From positions 1 to 64,000 of the forward strand of contig PNKC01000007.1 in assembly GCA_013822275.1 (NCBI GenBank): DNA of 64,000 bases. The letters are read 5' to 3'. Each line of letters opens with the position of its first letter. The stretch's first letter is position 1. The position numbers and the translations under genes were made by a program. This document shows, in pieces, positions 27,280 to 36,464 of this stretch. This DNA is from Anaerolinea sp. (lineage in GTDB: Bacteria > Chloroflexota > Dehalococcoidia > Tepidiformales > Tepidiformaceae). The notes below the pieces were generated by a model. The model was not told the DNA's origin and ran no database searches. It saw only the letters and a program-made list of their open reading frames with translations.

Positions 27280-28469
27280 GGATCCTCCACACTTCCGATT
27301 GGCATGCTGGGCGGACCGTCCGCGGTCGCAGCCGCGACGACGAGCTCCGCGCGGTCCTATCCGAGATCACCGGGATCGCTCGCGATGAGGGCGTTGATAT
27401 CGTTGTCGTGCCCGGTGACACGTTCGACCACGCTGCGCCATCGGCTGCGGCGGAGACGATCGTCTACGATGCGCTCCTCGCCCTTCGTGATGCCGGCGCG
27501 CGCGTGGTTCTTGTTAGCGGAAACCACGACAGCGCCCTCCGCCTCCATGCGGTGAAGCCCTTGCTGGAGCGCCTCGGCGTTGTCACTGGAGCCCTGCTTC
27601 AGCGGCCGGGCGAGGGTGGTTGCGTCAACATCTCGGTCGAACGCACAGGCGAGGTCGCGCGCGTCGCTCTCCTCCCGTGGATGAGCCAGCGCGGCATCAT
27701 CACCGCCCAGACGCTGATGGAGCAGGAGACGGCCGCCCAGCAGCTGAAGTACGCGGCGCGCTGTGCCTCGGTGCTGGCTGCCCTGTGCGACGGCATGGAC
27801 AGCAGCCAGAGCGTTAACATTCTCGCCTCCCACATTTGCCTCGCCAACGCCGCCCTCCCTGATGGAGGCGACGACCGCACGTTCGCCTCGCTCCTTGGCG
27901 GCGGCGAACGCAGGGCCGAAACCATCTTCGACTACTGGGTATCGCCGCAAGCGCTTCCCTCACACCTGCACTACGCCGCCCTCGGTCACATCCATCGCCA
28001 GCAGCAGATCGGCGCCGCGGGATGCCCGGCCTGGTACTGTGGCGCGCCCATGCAACTCGATTTTGGCGAGAAGCCCGTCGGCCAGGGCGTCCTCCTTATT
28101 GACGCCGCGCCCGGCAAGCCCGCCAGCGTTCGGCCGATCCCGCTCGGCTCGGGCCGCAAGATGCTCATCGTCACCGGCTCACTCGCGGAGGTTCGGGCAA
28201 AGATCGAGAACGGCGCCACCGCCGATGCGTGGCTGCGCGTCGACCTTGATGAGGTCCCGCGCCCCGGGCTCGCTGAGGAACTGCGGGACCTATCCGCGAA
28301 CATCGTCGACATCCGGCTCATCCGGGAGGCAGGGGCAGCAGAAGGGTCCGTCGCGACCCGCCCCGATGGCCCCATGGAACTCTTCCACGCCTACCTCGAA
28401 TCGCGCGGCGAGGTTGAGCCGGCGGTCGAGACCCTCTTCGCCGAACTCCTCTCGGAGGTTGCAGACTGA
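27276..28469 (+). CDS. sbcD: SbcD/Mre11-like DNA exonuclease
   Basis: 397 aa, overlapping herA by 4 bp (ATGA). It has all calcineurin-like phosphoesterase motifs: LHTSDWHAGRT, VVPGDTFDH, VLVSGNHDSALRL, LASHICLANA and YAALGHIHRQQQI. A C-terminal capping and Rad50-binding region follows (LIDAAPGKPASVRPIPLG). As Mre11/SbcD it makes endo- and exonucleolytic cuts at double-strand ends under control of the SbcC ATPase encoded next. Length and motif spacing are normal for SbcD. Confidence 0.95.
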   Translation: MRILHTSDWHAGRTVRGRSRDDELRAVLSEITGIARDEGVDIVVVPGDTFDHAAPSAAAETIVYDALLALRDAGARVVLVSGNHDSALRLHAVKPLLERLGVVTGALLQRPGEGGCVNISVERTGEVARVALLPWMSQRGIITAQTLMEQETAAQQLKYAARCASVLAALCDGMDSSQSVNILASHICLANAALPDGGDDRTFASLLGGGERRAETIFDYWVSPQALPSHLHYAALGHIHRQQQIGAAGCPAWYCGAPMQLDFGEKPVGQGVLLIDAAPGKPASVRPIPLGSGRKMLIVTGSLAEVRAKIENGATADAWLRVDLDEVPRPGLAEELRDLSANIVDIRLIREAGAAEGSVATRPDGPMELFHAYLESRGEVEPAVETLFAELLSEVAD

Positions 28470-30907
28470 TGCGTCCCATCCTGCTCGAAATGGAGGGCTT
28501 TTCATCGTTCCGGCAGAAAGCCGTGCTTCGCTTCGACGACTGCGATCTGTTCGTCCTCACTGGCCGCACCGGCTCCGGCAAGTCCAGCGTAATCGACGCC
28601 CTCACGTTTGCCCTCTACGGCTCCATCTCCCGGCTCGATAACGCTGGCGCGGTCGCGCCCGTTATCAACCAGGGCTCAATTCGGGCGCGCGTCAGTCTGA
28701 CGTTTATGGCCGGCAGCCACCGCTACACGCTTACCCGCGAGGTCTCGCGGAAATCAAGCACAAAGGCCGCGTTGGAGCGCGACGATGTCCCCGTCGCAGC
28801 CTCTGTGCGTGAGGTCGACCGCGAGATCGAGTCGCTGCTCGGCTTGAGCTTCGAGCAGTTCACGAAGTCCGTCGTCCTCCCCCAGGGCGATTTCGCCGAA
28901 TTCCTCCACGCCAACACGAAGGACCGCCAGGACCTCTTGGTGAAGCTGCTCGACGCCGAGCTCTTCCGCCGTGTCCAGAAGCAGGCGAGCGGACGTGCCG
29001 CGACCCTGAAGGCGGACCTCGACGCTACAGAGAACAACATCGTCCGCGAACAGACGACCATCCGTCGCCGCTCTTCGGTGCTCGGCTTCGAGCTCCTCGA
29101 CGACCACCTGTCGGAGGAAGACGAGGACGCCGCGATCGACGCCGGCACGCTTCGTGTCGGTGCACTCTCGTCACTGGTGAAGGGCGTTGAAGCGGCTGTC
29201 GCGGAGCTTCAGCGCCTCGCCGCAGAAAAGCGCGCCATCGACGACGAATCGGCGCGCTGCCGGACGGCTTCCTCCCAGTTGGAAGCAGTCGTAGCCCCGC
29301 CCGCGCTGCAGGACCTTCACCAACGTCTCGACGGCGCGCGGGCGGCCGTCCGTGCCGCCCAAGAGGCGCTGCAAGTGGCAGAGGATGCGCAGCTCGAAGC
29401 CGAGAAGTCCCTGACCGCTCTCCCGCCGCGCGCCGATGTCACTGCGATCGTGAAGCTCTGGGGACAGAATGCCGCCCAACTCGACCTGCTTGGACCAGCC
29501 GAGGATGCCCTCGTGACGGCGGTGGCGAATGCCGTCAACGCCGTCGCCGAGCACCAGTCGGCCGAGATGTTTGCCGCGCGCGCGATGGCTGAGCGCGAGC
29601 GCGTGCTCCAGCAAAATCATGCCTTCGCTGCCGCACGAGGACTCGCTGCAGGCGATGCCTGCCCAATCTGTGGCGAAACCCTGGCGGATGCCCCAGCTCT
29701 CCCCACACCGGAGGGCATCGACGCCGCACAGACGGCGCTCGCCCGGGCCGAGGGTGCGGTGGAGGCTGCCCGCCGCATCGTGAACACGACCGGCAAGACT
29801 GAGGCCGTAGCTCGCGAAAGACTCGATGGCCTCATCGCCCTTAAGGCCCAGATCGAGCGAGAACTCGACGGCAAGGACGCGTTGTCCGCCTGTCGTGACA
29901 CTCTCGGTCAGATTGCGCTAGCCGAAGCTGCAGTAAGCCAAGCGCGCGGTGCGCTGACCGCCGCGCGGGACACGCTCACGAATGGACGCAAGGCGCTCTC
30001 CGCCCTCGACGACGAGACCACTGCCGCCTGGGCAACCTTCAGTGAGCGCACCACCGCCTGCGCGGCCCTTGGCACGCCACCTTATCGCAAAGAGAACGAC
30101 CTCGCTGGAAGCTGGGCCGCGCTCGAAGTATGGGCTCGTGCCGAAGCAGCCGGCTACCACGAGAAGGCGCAGGTCGCCGCAACCACGGCAACCCAACTTG
30201 CGGAGCAGGCCCAAGCCCAAGCCCACGCCCAGTACAACGACTGTGCCGCGCTGGCCGTCGTCGTCGAGCCCGGCCAGCAGCCGCTCCTCGCTGCCAACGC
30301 CGCACACACCCACGCGGAGCGCGACCTCGCGGATCTTCAGGCCGCGACTGGCGAGCGCCGTCGCCTGGACAACGAGCGCACATTGCTCCGCACCAACTGG
30401 CAGGCGGCCGAATCGCTCAACAGCCACCTCCGCGCCAATCGCTTCGAACAGTGGTACCTCGAAGAAGCACTCAGCCGCCTCCTCGAGGGCGCCTCGGCGA
30501 CGCTGCGCGAACTGAGCGCTGGCCAGTACTCCCTCAAGCTCGACGAAAACCGCAAAGACTTCCTCGTCATCGACCACACCAACGCCGACGAGACACGACC
30601 GGTTAAGACGCTCTCCGGCGGCGAAACCTTCCTCGCCTCTCTCTCGCTTGCTCTCGCCCTCGCCGACGAGATCGCCCTTCTCGCGCCCGCCACCGCACCC
30701 CGGCTCGAAGCCCTCTTCCTCGACGAAGGCTTCGGCACGCTTGACCCCGACACGCTCGACACCGTCGCCGGGGCTATCGAAGAACTTGGCGCACGCGGAC
30801 GCATGGTCGGCATCGTCACCCATGTGCCCGAGCTCGCCGAACGCGTGCCCGTCCGGTTCAGGGTCACGAAAGTGGGCGGCACTTCCCGCATCGACCGAGA
30901 ACCATGA
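28469..30907 (+). CDS. sbcC: SbcC/Rad50-like SMC ATPase
   Basis: 812 aa, sharing one base with sbcD (TGATG). Walker A is LTGRTGSGKSSVIDALTFALYG near residue 30. The Q-loop is SFEQFTKSVVLPQGDFAEFL. Long Ala/Glu-rich coiled coils flank a zinc-hook CPIC (AAGDACPICGETLAD) near residue 400. The ABC signature is KTLSGGETFLASLSLALALAD and Walker B is LEALFLDEGFGTLD. It is shorter than E. coli SbcC, so the coiled-coil arms are short. It forms the SbcCD/MR complex that bridges and processes DNA ends. Confidence 0.95.
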   Translation: MRPILLEMEGFSSFRQKAVLRFDDCDLFVLTGRTGSGKSSVIDALTFALYGSISRLDNAGAVAPVINQGSIRARVSLTFMAGSHRYTLTREVSRKSSTKAALERDDVPVAASVREVDREIESLLGLSFEQFTKSVVLPQGDFAEFLHANTKDRQDLLVKLLDAELFRRVQKQASGRAATLKADLDATENNIVREQTTIRRRSSVLGFELLDDHLSEEDEDAAIDAGTLRVGALSSLVKGVEAAVAELQRLAAEKRAIDDESARCRTASSQLEAVVAPPALQDLHQRLDGARAAVRAAQEALQVAEDAQLEAEKSLTALPPRADVTAIVKLWGQNAAQLDLLGPAEDALVTAVANAVNAVAEHQSAEMFAARAMAERERVLQQNHAFAAARGLAAGDACPICGETLADAPALPTPEGIDAAQTALARAEGAVEAARRIVNTTGKTEAVARERLDGLIALKAQIERELDGKDALSACRDTLGQIALAEAAVSQARGALTAARDTLTNGRKALSALDDETTAAWATFSERTTACAALGTPPYRKENDLAGSWAALEVWARAEAAGYHEKAQVAATTATQLAEQAQAQAHAQYNDCAALAVVVEPGQQPLLAANAAHTHAERDLADLQAATGERRRLDNERTLLRTNWQAAESLNSHLRANRFEQWYLEEALSRLLEGASATLRELSAGQYSLKLDENRKDFLVIDHTNADETRPVKTLSGGETFLASLSLALALADEIALLAPATAPRLEALFLDEGFGTLDPDTLDTVAGAIEELGARGRMVGIVTHVPELAERVPVRFRVTKVGGTSRIDREP

Positions 30908-31833
30908 GCAAGCGCTTTACCGTCGAGTCCTGGGCCCCCGAGTTCGGCGCTCCCTTCGACGTCGATCCGGAACCCGACGATCACAAGGCCAGAGTCGACG
31001 CCAGTGTCGAGATGGACCCGGGCGCTTGGCGTGCGATCCAAGTCCATTCACCACCAGCGCAAGCCGTGGCCTTCGTCGACGGCGTCCGTCGCATTGATGC
31101 GCGCCTCTGGGTGGAGGAGGAAGATAGCGTCCGGCTTGCGCTGTGTGCGTCCTACGCGGCGGGCGCCGTTCACTGTGACGGTGTAGCCAAGGTAGTCTCC
31201 GCTCAGGTTGCGAGAAGCGTCGTCGGGCCGGCTAGCCTGGGCCCGATTCTCAGCAGCGTCGGCACGTTCGAAGCCATCCCGGCCGCCACGGACGCTCTCC
31301 CAGACCTCGTGAACCACGTCCAGATCGCGCTCCAGGAGCTCGAGGCTTCGGTCACCCAGTCACTCGGGCCGGTGCCACTCCTCGTTGTCGATGGTTCCCT
31401 CACGGGCCGCGAGAACGTACCCAACGTTGTCGGCTACCTGAAGAGCCATCAGGTTGTCTATCTCGACGGCGCGCCCGGACAGGTTGTCGCCCAACTCACA
31501 CCAGGTGAGCGGACGCCCGTATTCCTCGTCGAGACGACCTGGAGCCGCTATTCCTGGTACTTGCGCCTCCCCGGTGGCCGCGGGCATCCCTGGTCCGGTA
31601 TCGTCCGGTGCGAGGCCTCGGCCTCGCGCTCGCCCGCCGACGCCATCCACCTCGCCGATCTTGCTGCCGCCACGATCCCCGCCTTCGCTTCGGAAGAGTA
31701 CAAGGACCCGCGAGCACCGCAGAACCTGTATCCCGTAGCGGGCCTCGAGCGTGAGCTCAAACGGCGCCTGGGGGATCCCGGCCTGGTTTATCGCGGCCTC
31801 CTTCGGGCGAGCCAGGTTTCCGCGCCGAGCTAA
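30904..31833 (+). CDS. nurA: NurA-like nuclease
   Basis: 309 aa, overlapping sbcC by 4 bp (ATGA). NurA-domain features are seen. AVAFVDGVRRIDARLW carries the first catalytic Asp region, PLLVVDGSLTGREN the central DGS motif, and DPRAPQNLYPVAGLERELKRR the characteristic C-terminal block. NurA is a 5'-3' nuclease that forms a complex with HerA hexamers. In archaea herA, nurA, mre11 and rad50 form one operon, and the same four functions are coupled here. In the first motif DGS is replaced by DGV. It ends 11 bp from the convergent J-domain gene. Confidence 0.85.
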   Translation: MSKRFTVESWAPEFGAPFDVDPEPDDHKARVDASVEMDPGAWRAIQVHSPPAQAVAFVDGVRRIDARLWVEEEDSVRLALCASYAAGAVHCDGVAKVVSAQVARSVVGPASLGPILSSVGTFEAIPAATDALPDLVNHVQIALQELEASVTQSLGPVPLLVVDGSLTGRENVPNVVGYLKSHQVVYLDGAPGQVVAQLTPGERTPVFLVETTWSRYSWYLRLPGGRGHPWSGIVRCEASASRSPADAIHLADLAAATIPAFASEEYKDPRAPQNLYPVAGLERELKRRLGDPGLVYRGLLRASQVSAPS

Positions 31834-31844
31834 CCTTCTGGCGG

Positions 31845-33995
31845 CTAAACCGGCTCTCGTCGGCCGCTCCGGGTGCGGTCAAACACAGCCAGAACTCCTG
31901 CCGCACACATTAGCCGCTCGCCATCGGCGATGACGTTCGTGATGCTCTTGGAGAACTGGGCAGTCCAGACTGCATGCCCACTCCTATCGACCACCGCGAG
32001 CCGGTTCCGGTACCAGACGAACAGGTCGTTTCCTACGAGGCCAATGTCCCGGGGCGGCTCTTCGAACTCCGCGAAGCTCCGCAGCTCGTCCTCCTCGAGG
32101 CAGAACAAGATGCCGTCGCACCACGCGGCGGCCAAGGAGCCGTTGCGACCGACGACTGGTCTCGCCCACCCGTTGCCGAGCGCATGCGTCCCGCGGACAC
32201 GTCCCGTCGAATCCAGGTGGAGTAGCTTTCCATCGCTCGAGCCTACGAAGACGGAACCGAGCGCAGGCGCGAGGTGCGAGACCGTCGGGCCAGGCCCCGT
32301 GAGCGTCACTGTAATGCCGAGGAAGGACTCATCGTCATCGTCGGGGCCGTTCCTCATCAGGGTCTCGTATGCGGCGTGAACCCGCCTGAAACGGTCGGCT
32401 GTGGCTGCGTCACCGGGGTGCCGGTCAGGGTGGGTGTCCATGGCCCGAAGTCGGTACGCCCGCTTCACGTCGTCCGGAGTCGCACCGCGCTCCAACCCGA
32501 GCTCTGAACGCGCCTCCTGAGACGAGAGGCCGTCACTGAGTGGCACGGACAGTGTGTAGCTTTTGGGCTCGCTCGGCAGCTCGAAGTGCCAGACCGTCTT
32601 GCCGGCCGGGCTGATACCGTAGAGATGCCCCATGCTCGAAACGACGACCTGTTCGCCTGTCCAGGTCACGTAGTAAGGGCACGGGCGGGAGTAGGCATCG
32701 CCATCCTTGTTTGCCCCGGGCGTGGTCCAGCGCCAGAGCGCTTTCCCGTCGAGACCGAACGCATGGAGGCCGCCGTCCCGGCAGCCGACGTACCAGGAGT
32801 CTCGGCCGGCGGCAATCTGCGATGTCGCATCCGGGACCTGTCCGGCGTTGATGACATCGGCATCGGGCGAGATGAACCACAACCGTGTCGGTCCCTCGCC
32901 GATTCTTGCGGTTCGCGCGGCTCCAATGCTCCACCCGGATTGAGAGAACCGAGCCTCAGTGAAGCCGGGCAAATTGTCGCGGCGAGCGAGTCCGGCGCCG
33001 TCCGCCAGCGCGAGATCGACGATGCTTCCCACGTCCTTGCTAACGCCGTAGGCGCGGACCATTCCGTCCAGGACCGCCAGCTCACGAATCGGCGGGCTCA
33101 CTCGGACCTGGAAGCGAAGCTCGAACGCCCCGTCCCCTTCCCGAACCGAGAATGCGGCCACGTCGGCCCGCTTCCTTCGTTCAGTCCTCGCCTGGCAGCG
33201 TTCCAGCCGTTTGCGGAGTTGCTCCTCAACATTGGCAGGCATCTTGCGCCGAAGCGCTTCTTCGATGACCCCGATAGCGCCAGCGTAATCCTTCCGCCGT
33301 TCGAGGTGCATCGAGAGCCTGTTGGCGGTCGTCGGATCGTCGCTGCCGTCTTCGAACGCGTCTTTCCAAAGGCGGAGGGCTTCGGCGAGTTCACCGGAAC
33401 GCTCGAGTATCTCCCCGAGATCTCCTATCGCCGCCCAGCATGCCGCTGTCACGCCCGCCTTCGCTGTCGAATCCACGACTCTCCTGGCCACCGCCAGCGC
33501 GAAGCCCGACGCGCCTGACCGGTCGGCGCGGCGGGCATGCGCAAGAAGTTCCTCCCACGGAACCTCAGCGGCATCATTGGTACCCCCCAGCGCTGGCGCC
33601 GAGCGCAACGCGGTATCGAACAGGCCGTCTATGTCCTGGCGCTTGGCCATTACCGTCATGTAGTCGTACCAGATGGCCGGGATATCGGTGCCCAACGCGA
33701 TGGCTTCCGCGAGCGTCTCAGATGCTTGGTCCACCTGTTCCAGGTCCAGAAGGAACGCGCCCAAGCGTCCCAGGGCATAGTGGACGTCTGCGGGTTCGTG
33801 GCGGCGATAAGCCTCGACTCCCTGTCTCAGAAGCCGCTCGGCGCCTACGAAGTCCTTCGCTTCCCAGGCCTGCAATCCTTCGGAGACATAGTCAATGGGC
33901 CGCTCGTACCTGATCGTCCGACGAATTTGGCTGTTGTTCGTTCGGCTCTCCTCCGTGTCAGGCGGTGGGCCGAACAGCCGCTTCAACCAACTCAC
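31845..33995 (-). CDS. TPR / PQQ-propeller protein with embedded J domain
   Basis: 716 aa. The N-terminal ~280 residues are helical repeats (LQAWEAKDFVGAERLLRQGV, GELAEALRLWKDAFEDG, KDYAGAIGVIEEALRRK). The C-terminal part is a PQQ-like beta-propeller (WYVGCRDGGLHAFGLDGKALW, VVSSMGHLYGISPAGKTVWHF, VFVGSSDGKLLHLDSTGRV). Between propeller blades, residues ~491-548 form a J domain (SELGLERGATPDDVKRAYRLR, then HPDRHPGDAATADRFRRVHAAYE) with an intact HPD triad, so DnaK recruitment is plausible. No signal peptide, so cytoplasmic. The next gene upstream is the exonuclease-BRCT gene, 31 bp away. Function is unknown. Pairing of chaperone recruitment with a sensor-like propeller is inference. Confidence 0.8.
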   Translation of the reverse strand: MSWLKRLFGPPPDTEESRTNNSQIRRTIRYERPIDYVSEGLQAWEAKDFVGAERLLRQGVEAYRRHEPADVHYALGRLGAFLLDLEQVDQASETLAEAIALGTDIPAIWYDYMTVMAKRQDIDGLFDTALRSAPALGGTNDAAEVPWEELLAHARRADRSGASGFALAVARRVVDSTAKAGVTAACWAAIGDLGEILERSGELAEALRLWKDAFEDGSDDPTTANRLSMHLERRKDYAGAIGVIEEALRRKMPANVEEQLRKRLERCQARTERRKRADVAAFSVREGDGAFELRFQVRVSPPIRELAVLDGMVRAYGVSKDVGSIVDLALADGAGLARRDNLPGFTEARFSQSGWSIGAARTARIGEGPTRLWFISPDADVINAGQVPDATSQIAAGRDSWYVGCRDGGLHAFGLDGKALWRWTTPGANKDGDAYSRPCPYYVTWTGEQVVVSSMGHLYGISPAGKTVWHFELPSEPKSYTLSVPLSDGLSSQEARSELGLERGATPDDVKRAYRLRAMDTHPDRHPGDAATADRFRRVHAAYETLMRNGPDDDDESFLGITVTLTGPGPTVSHLAPALGSVFVGSSDGKLLHLDSTGRVRGTHALGNGWARPVVGRNGSLAAAWCDGILFCLEEDELRSFAEFEEPPRDIGLVGNDLFVWYRNRLAVVDRSGHAVWTAQFSKSITNVIADGERLMCAAGVLAVFDRTRSGRREPV

Positions 33996-34026
33996 TCTTG
34001 CCCCCTTGTTGCCAGCGCGGCCACTC

Positions 34027-35382
34027 TCAGTCGACGGCTATGCCGATCAGCTGCCAGAAGACCGCCTCGGCGATAATCCGGCTTCCGTACGTTCGAGCCT
34101 TCCTCGCCTTGCCTGACGCTGATTGCGGATCTGCCACGACGAGAACGTCCAGCTTCTTTGTTACAGACTCAAGAACGACGAGGCCGGCTACACGCGCAAA
34201 CTCATGCGCTTGTTCTCGGGTCACTGCGCAGCCGTTGATTGTCGCCTGCAGCGCACCGGTGAAGCAGACGGTGGTTCCGGCGGGAAGCGCCGCGGGCCGG
34301 GTGTGCTCGGGTGCCCCTGCCTCGACGCCAGGCGATCGAGTGATGGCGCCCTCAACCAGGGCCGCGCCCAATCCCAGGAACTGACCGACGAGACGGAGAT
34401 CCGCCGCCTCCATATCGGATACCACGCCATCCTGCCAGGCGGTCCTGGTTAGCGACTCAAAAAGGTGGCGATGGAGCCCTTCAACAACCGCCGCCGAGAG
34501 CTCTTCAGACTGGGCCACAGATGCGAGCTGGCGTGCTTCCTCCGGGGAGAGGTATCGATCTTCGAGCGCCCTCTCCAGCAGGTCCAGATAGACAGCTTCG
34601 TTGGGGGAAGTGCCCGCGGTCTCCGTGGGGAGCTCTGCAACAAGCCGTGCGAGGTAGCCACGTTCGAACACGGCGAGCCGACTGGCCTCGCTCCGCAACA
34701 GTACTCGTCCCGTCGCGGGCAGCGGGGGCCATGCCTCGGGTTTCGGCTCGCAAAGGCACCCACACGAATTTAGGTCCAGCGTGACTCTCGCCGGGCGCGC
34801 CTGATACCAATGCGTGAGGACTTCGGCTGCTGCCCTGGCATCATTGATGGCCGTGTGCGACCCCGTGTAGTTGATTCCCAGGCTGGAACAGACCTCCGCC
34901 AGCCTGCGGCCTAAGCCTCCGCTGGCCGCAAGGCGCATCGTGCAAAGATGCGGTAGCGCTGGCGCATCGATCCCGGCCCGATGAAACTCCGCATCCAGGA
35001 ACCCGATGTCGAAGCGCGAGTTGTGGGCAACGATGACCCGGGTGCGAAGTGCGGTTACTACATCGGGGCCGATCTCAGCGAACGAAGGGGCGTGTGCCAG
35101 GTCAGCCATGCGGAGACCATGGATGTGCTGCGCGCCGAGATCTCGAGATGGGTTGACGAGCGTCTCGTACTCACATTCGATGCCGCCATCCAGGCTGAAG
35201 AGGACGATTCCCACCTCAACGACGCGGTCGTGTGCCTGGGGAAACAGGCCTGTGGTCTCGAGATCGAGCGCGGCGAACCCGTAGTCCCTCAGGCTTCGCC
35301 CCCTGGCAACGGTTGCCGGCATTTCCTGTGGTGCCGTCGTCGGTGTCGAGGGCTGAGCTGGCCTGAGGAACCTTCGAAGCAT
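34027..35382 (-). CDS. DnaQ-like DEDDh 3'-5' exonuclease with C-terminal BRCT domain
   Basis: 451 aa. The N-terminal exonuclease shows Exo I FAALDLETTGLFP, Exo II VIVAHNSRFDIGFLDAEF and Exo III GSHTAINDARAAAEVL, with the preceding His of DEDDh. A helical middle domain (LERALEDRYLSPEEARQLASV) follows. The C-terminal ~85 residues are a BRCT fold (TVCFTGALQATINGCAVTREQAHEFARVAG, ending RIIAEAVFWQLIG). DnaQ plus BRCT proteins probably trim 3' ends at repair or replication sites, the BRCT giving targeting. The DNA-end theme matches the convergent herA-sbcDC-nurA operon. Upstream lie AbiE remnants. Confidence 0.88.
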   Translation of the reverse strand: MLRRFLRPAQPSTPTTAPQEMPATVARGRSLRDYGFAALDLETTGLFPQAHDRVVEVGIVLFSLDGGIECEYETLVNPSRDLGAQHIHGLRMADLAHAPSFAEIGPDVVTALRTRVIVAHNSRFDIGFLDAEFHRAGIDAPALPHLCTMRLAASGGLGRRLAEVCSSLGINYTGSHTAINDARAAAEVLTHWYQARPARVTLDLNSCGCLCEPKPEAWPPLPATGRVLLRSEASRLAVFERGYLARLVAELPTETAGTSPNEAVYLDLLERALEDRYLSPEEARQLASVAQSEELSAAVVEGLHRHLFESLTRTAWQDGVVSDMEAADLRLVGQFLGLGAALVEGAITRSPGVEAGAPEHTRPAALPAGTTVCFTGALQATINGCAVTREQAHEFARVAGLVVLESVTKKLDVLVVADPQSASGKARKARTYGSRIIAEAVFWQLIGIAVD

Positions 35383-35413
35383 TGTCTGTCTCGCTCCCGC
35401 CCGAACTATACGC

Positions 35414-35624
35414 TGAGAGGCCTCGGCTGCTCACGCGCCGTGCGCGCGGCCGCCAGGATGTGGCTTGCGAGCCGGTGCGACGGGTTCGGCCTGCGATTAA
35501 GCGCCAGAACCGGATCAGCGCCCAGCTCCTTTGTCGCCGCCGTCCCCCGCGTTTCGTGGCACTATGCCCACATCTGCCGGGTTAGGGACGGTTGATGCTG
35601 CCTTACCTTGAGGCTATCGGTTGA
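35414..35624 (+). pseudogene. Remnant of an AbiEi-type antitoxin gene (homologous to 48939-49541)
   Basis: The stretch GTGGCACTATGCCCACATCTG at 35575 and the following bases to TGA at 35624 closely match the 3' end of the intact AbiEi gene (GTGGCACTATGCCCGCATCTG and on to its stop). The stretch CTGCTCACGCGCCGTGCGCG near 35427 resembles that gene's 5' part. The middle is deleted and no frame is open. This is a decayed AbiE antitoxin copy on the far side of the B12 operon. Confidence 0.65.
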
Positions 35625-35666
35625 CCCTCAAACGCGGACTCTTACGAAGGCCGGACAGGCGATCCT

Positions 35667-35778
35667 GTACGATGATGTTGGTAGAATCGCTCAGAGAGTG
35701 ACTATGGCAACAGCGACATATAGCGAGGATCAGCGCCGCCCGTATGGAGAACTGGCGGGTGTTAGATCGACGGCGTAA
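35667..35778 (+). pseudogene. Promoter and N-terminal remnant of a second AbiEi-type gene (homologous to 48023-48130)
   Basis: TGTACGATGATGTTG at 35667 matches the sequence 38 bp before the broken AbiEi gene at 48061. The ATG at 35704 opens MATATYSEDQRRPYGELAGVRSTA and stops at 35778. The homologous start at 48061 is MTTRSYNNERPDRPYGELAG. Both copies keep the TGTACGAT extended -10-like box at the same distance (37-38 bp) from ATG. The coding part is truncated 24 codons in, 27 bp before the bluB stop. Confidence 0.68.
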
Positions 35779-35804
35779 CCGACTCGATCGAGTGACATCG
35801 TGCC

Positions 35805-36464
35805 TCACATCTGTGGCTCGAATTCCACGTCTGGTCCCGGATCGGCCCAGCGATTGTGGTGGATGGCCCCTGCGAGAGGCCTCCGCTCGCGCCAGCCAGT
35901 TCGCTCCAGGTCCGGAGCGTCTTCAAGGTGCGTCACGGGGCCAAGGCAGAGCCACGCCACTGGCTGAATCCGGGACGGCAGATGGAGCAGATCCCCCGGG
36001 AACTCCTCCCGGTAGAACGACACCCAGCCCACGCCCAGGCCCTCCGCGGTCGCGGGCAGCCAGAGATTTTGGATTGCCATGCAGACGGAGTAGACGCCCG
36101 TTGATGCGATAGTGCTGCGGCCAAGGACGGTCGGAGCGCCCCGGCTCTCGTCGTAGGTCACGACAAGCGAGATGCTCGATTCAAGAATGCCTTCGATCTT
36201 TAGCCTGGCGAATAGGGAGGATCTCTCGCCATCGAGCAGGGCGGCGAACGCCGCGCGCTCATCCTGCACGTGCCGCCAGAATGCCTGCCTGATCGGCTGG
36301 TCGTCGATGATGATGAAATCCCACGGCTGGCTCAGGCCGACGCTGGGAGCGGCGTGTGCGGCTTCGAGGATCCGCCAGAGCGCACTCGGATCGATGGGGT
36401 CGCCGGTGAACTGCGCGCGAACGTCCCGGCGCTGGGTGATCGTCTCGTAGAGGTCGTGCGTCAT
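35805..36464 (-). CDS. bluB: BluB, 5,6-dimethylbenzimidazole synthase
   Basis: 219 aa from the ATG at 36464, which overlaps the cobU stop (ATGA). Upstream residues in the ORF track are not part of the gene. It is a nitroreductase-fold flavoenzyme: ITQRRDVRAQFTGDPIDP, AAHAAPSVGLSQPWDFIII, IASTGVYSVCMAIQNLWLPATAEGLGVGWVSFY, and the end GWRERRPLAGAIHHNRWAD. BluB destroys FMNH2 with oxygen to make DMB, the lower ligand of B12. It is therefore oxygen-requiring. As the last gene of the operon it feeds CobT. Confidence 0.95.
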   Translation of the reverse strand: MTHDLYETITQRRDVRAQFTGDPIDPSALWRILEAAHAAPSVGLSQPWDFIIIDDQPIRQAFWRHVQDERAAFAALLDGERSSLFARLKIEGILESSISLVVTYDESRGAPTVLGRSTIASTGVYSVCMAIQNLWLPATAEGLGVGWVSFYREEFPGDLLHLPSRIQPVAWLCLGPVTHLEDAPDLERTGWRERRPLAGAIHHNRWADPGPDVEFEPQM

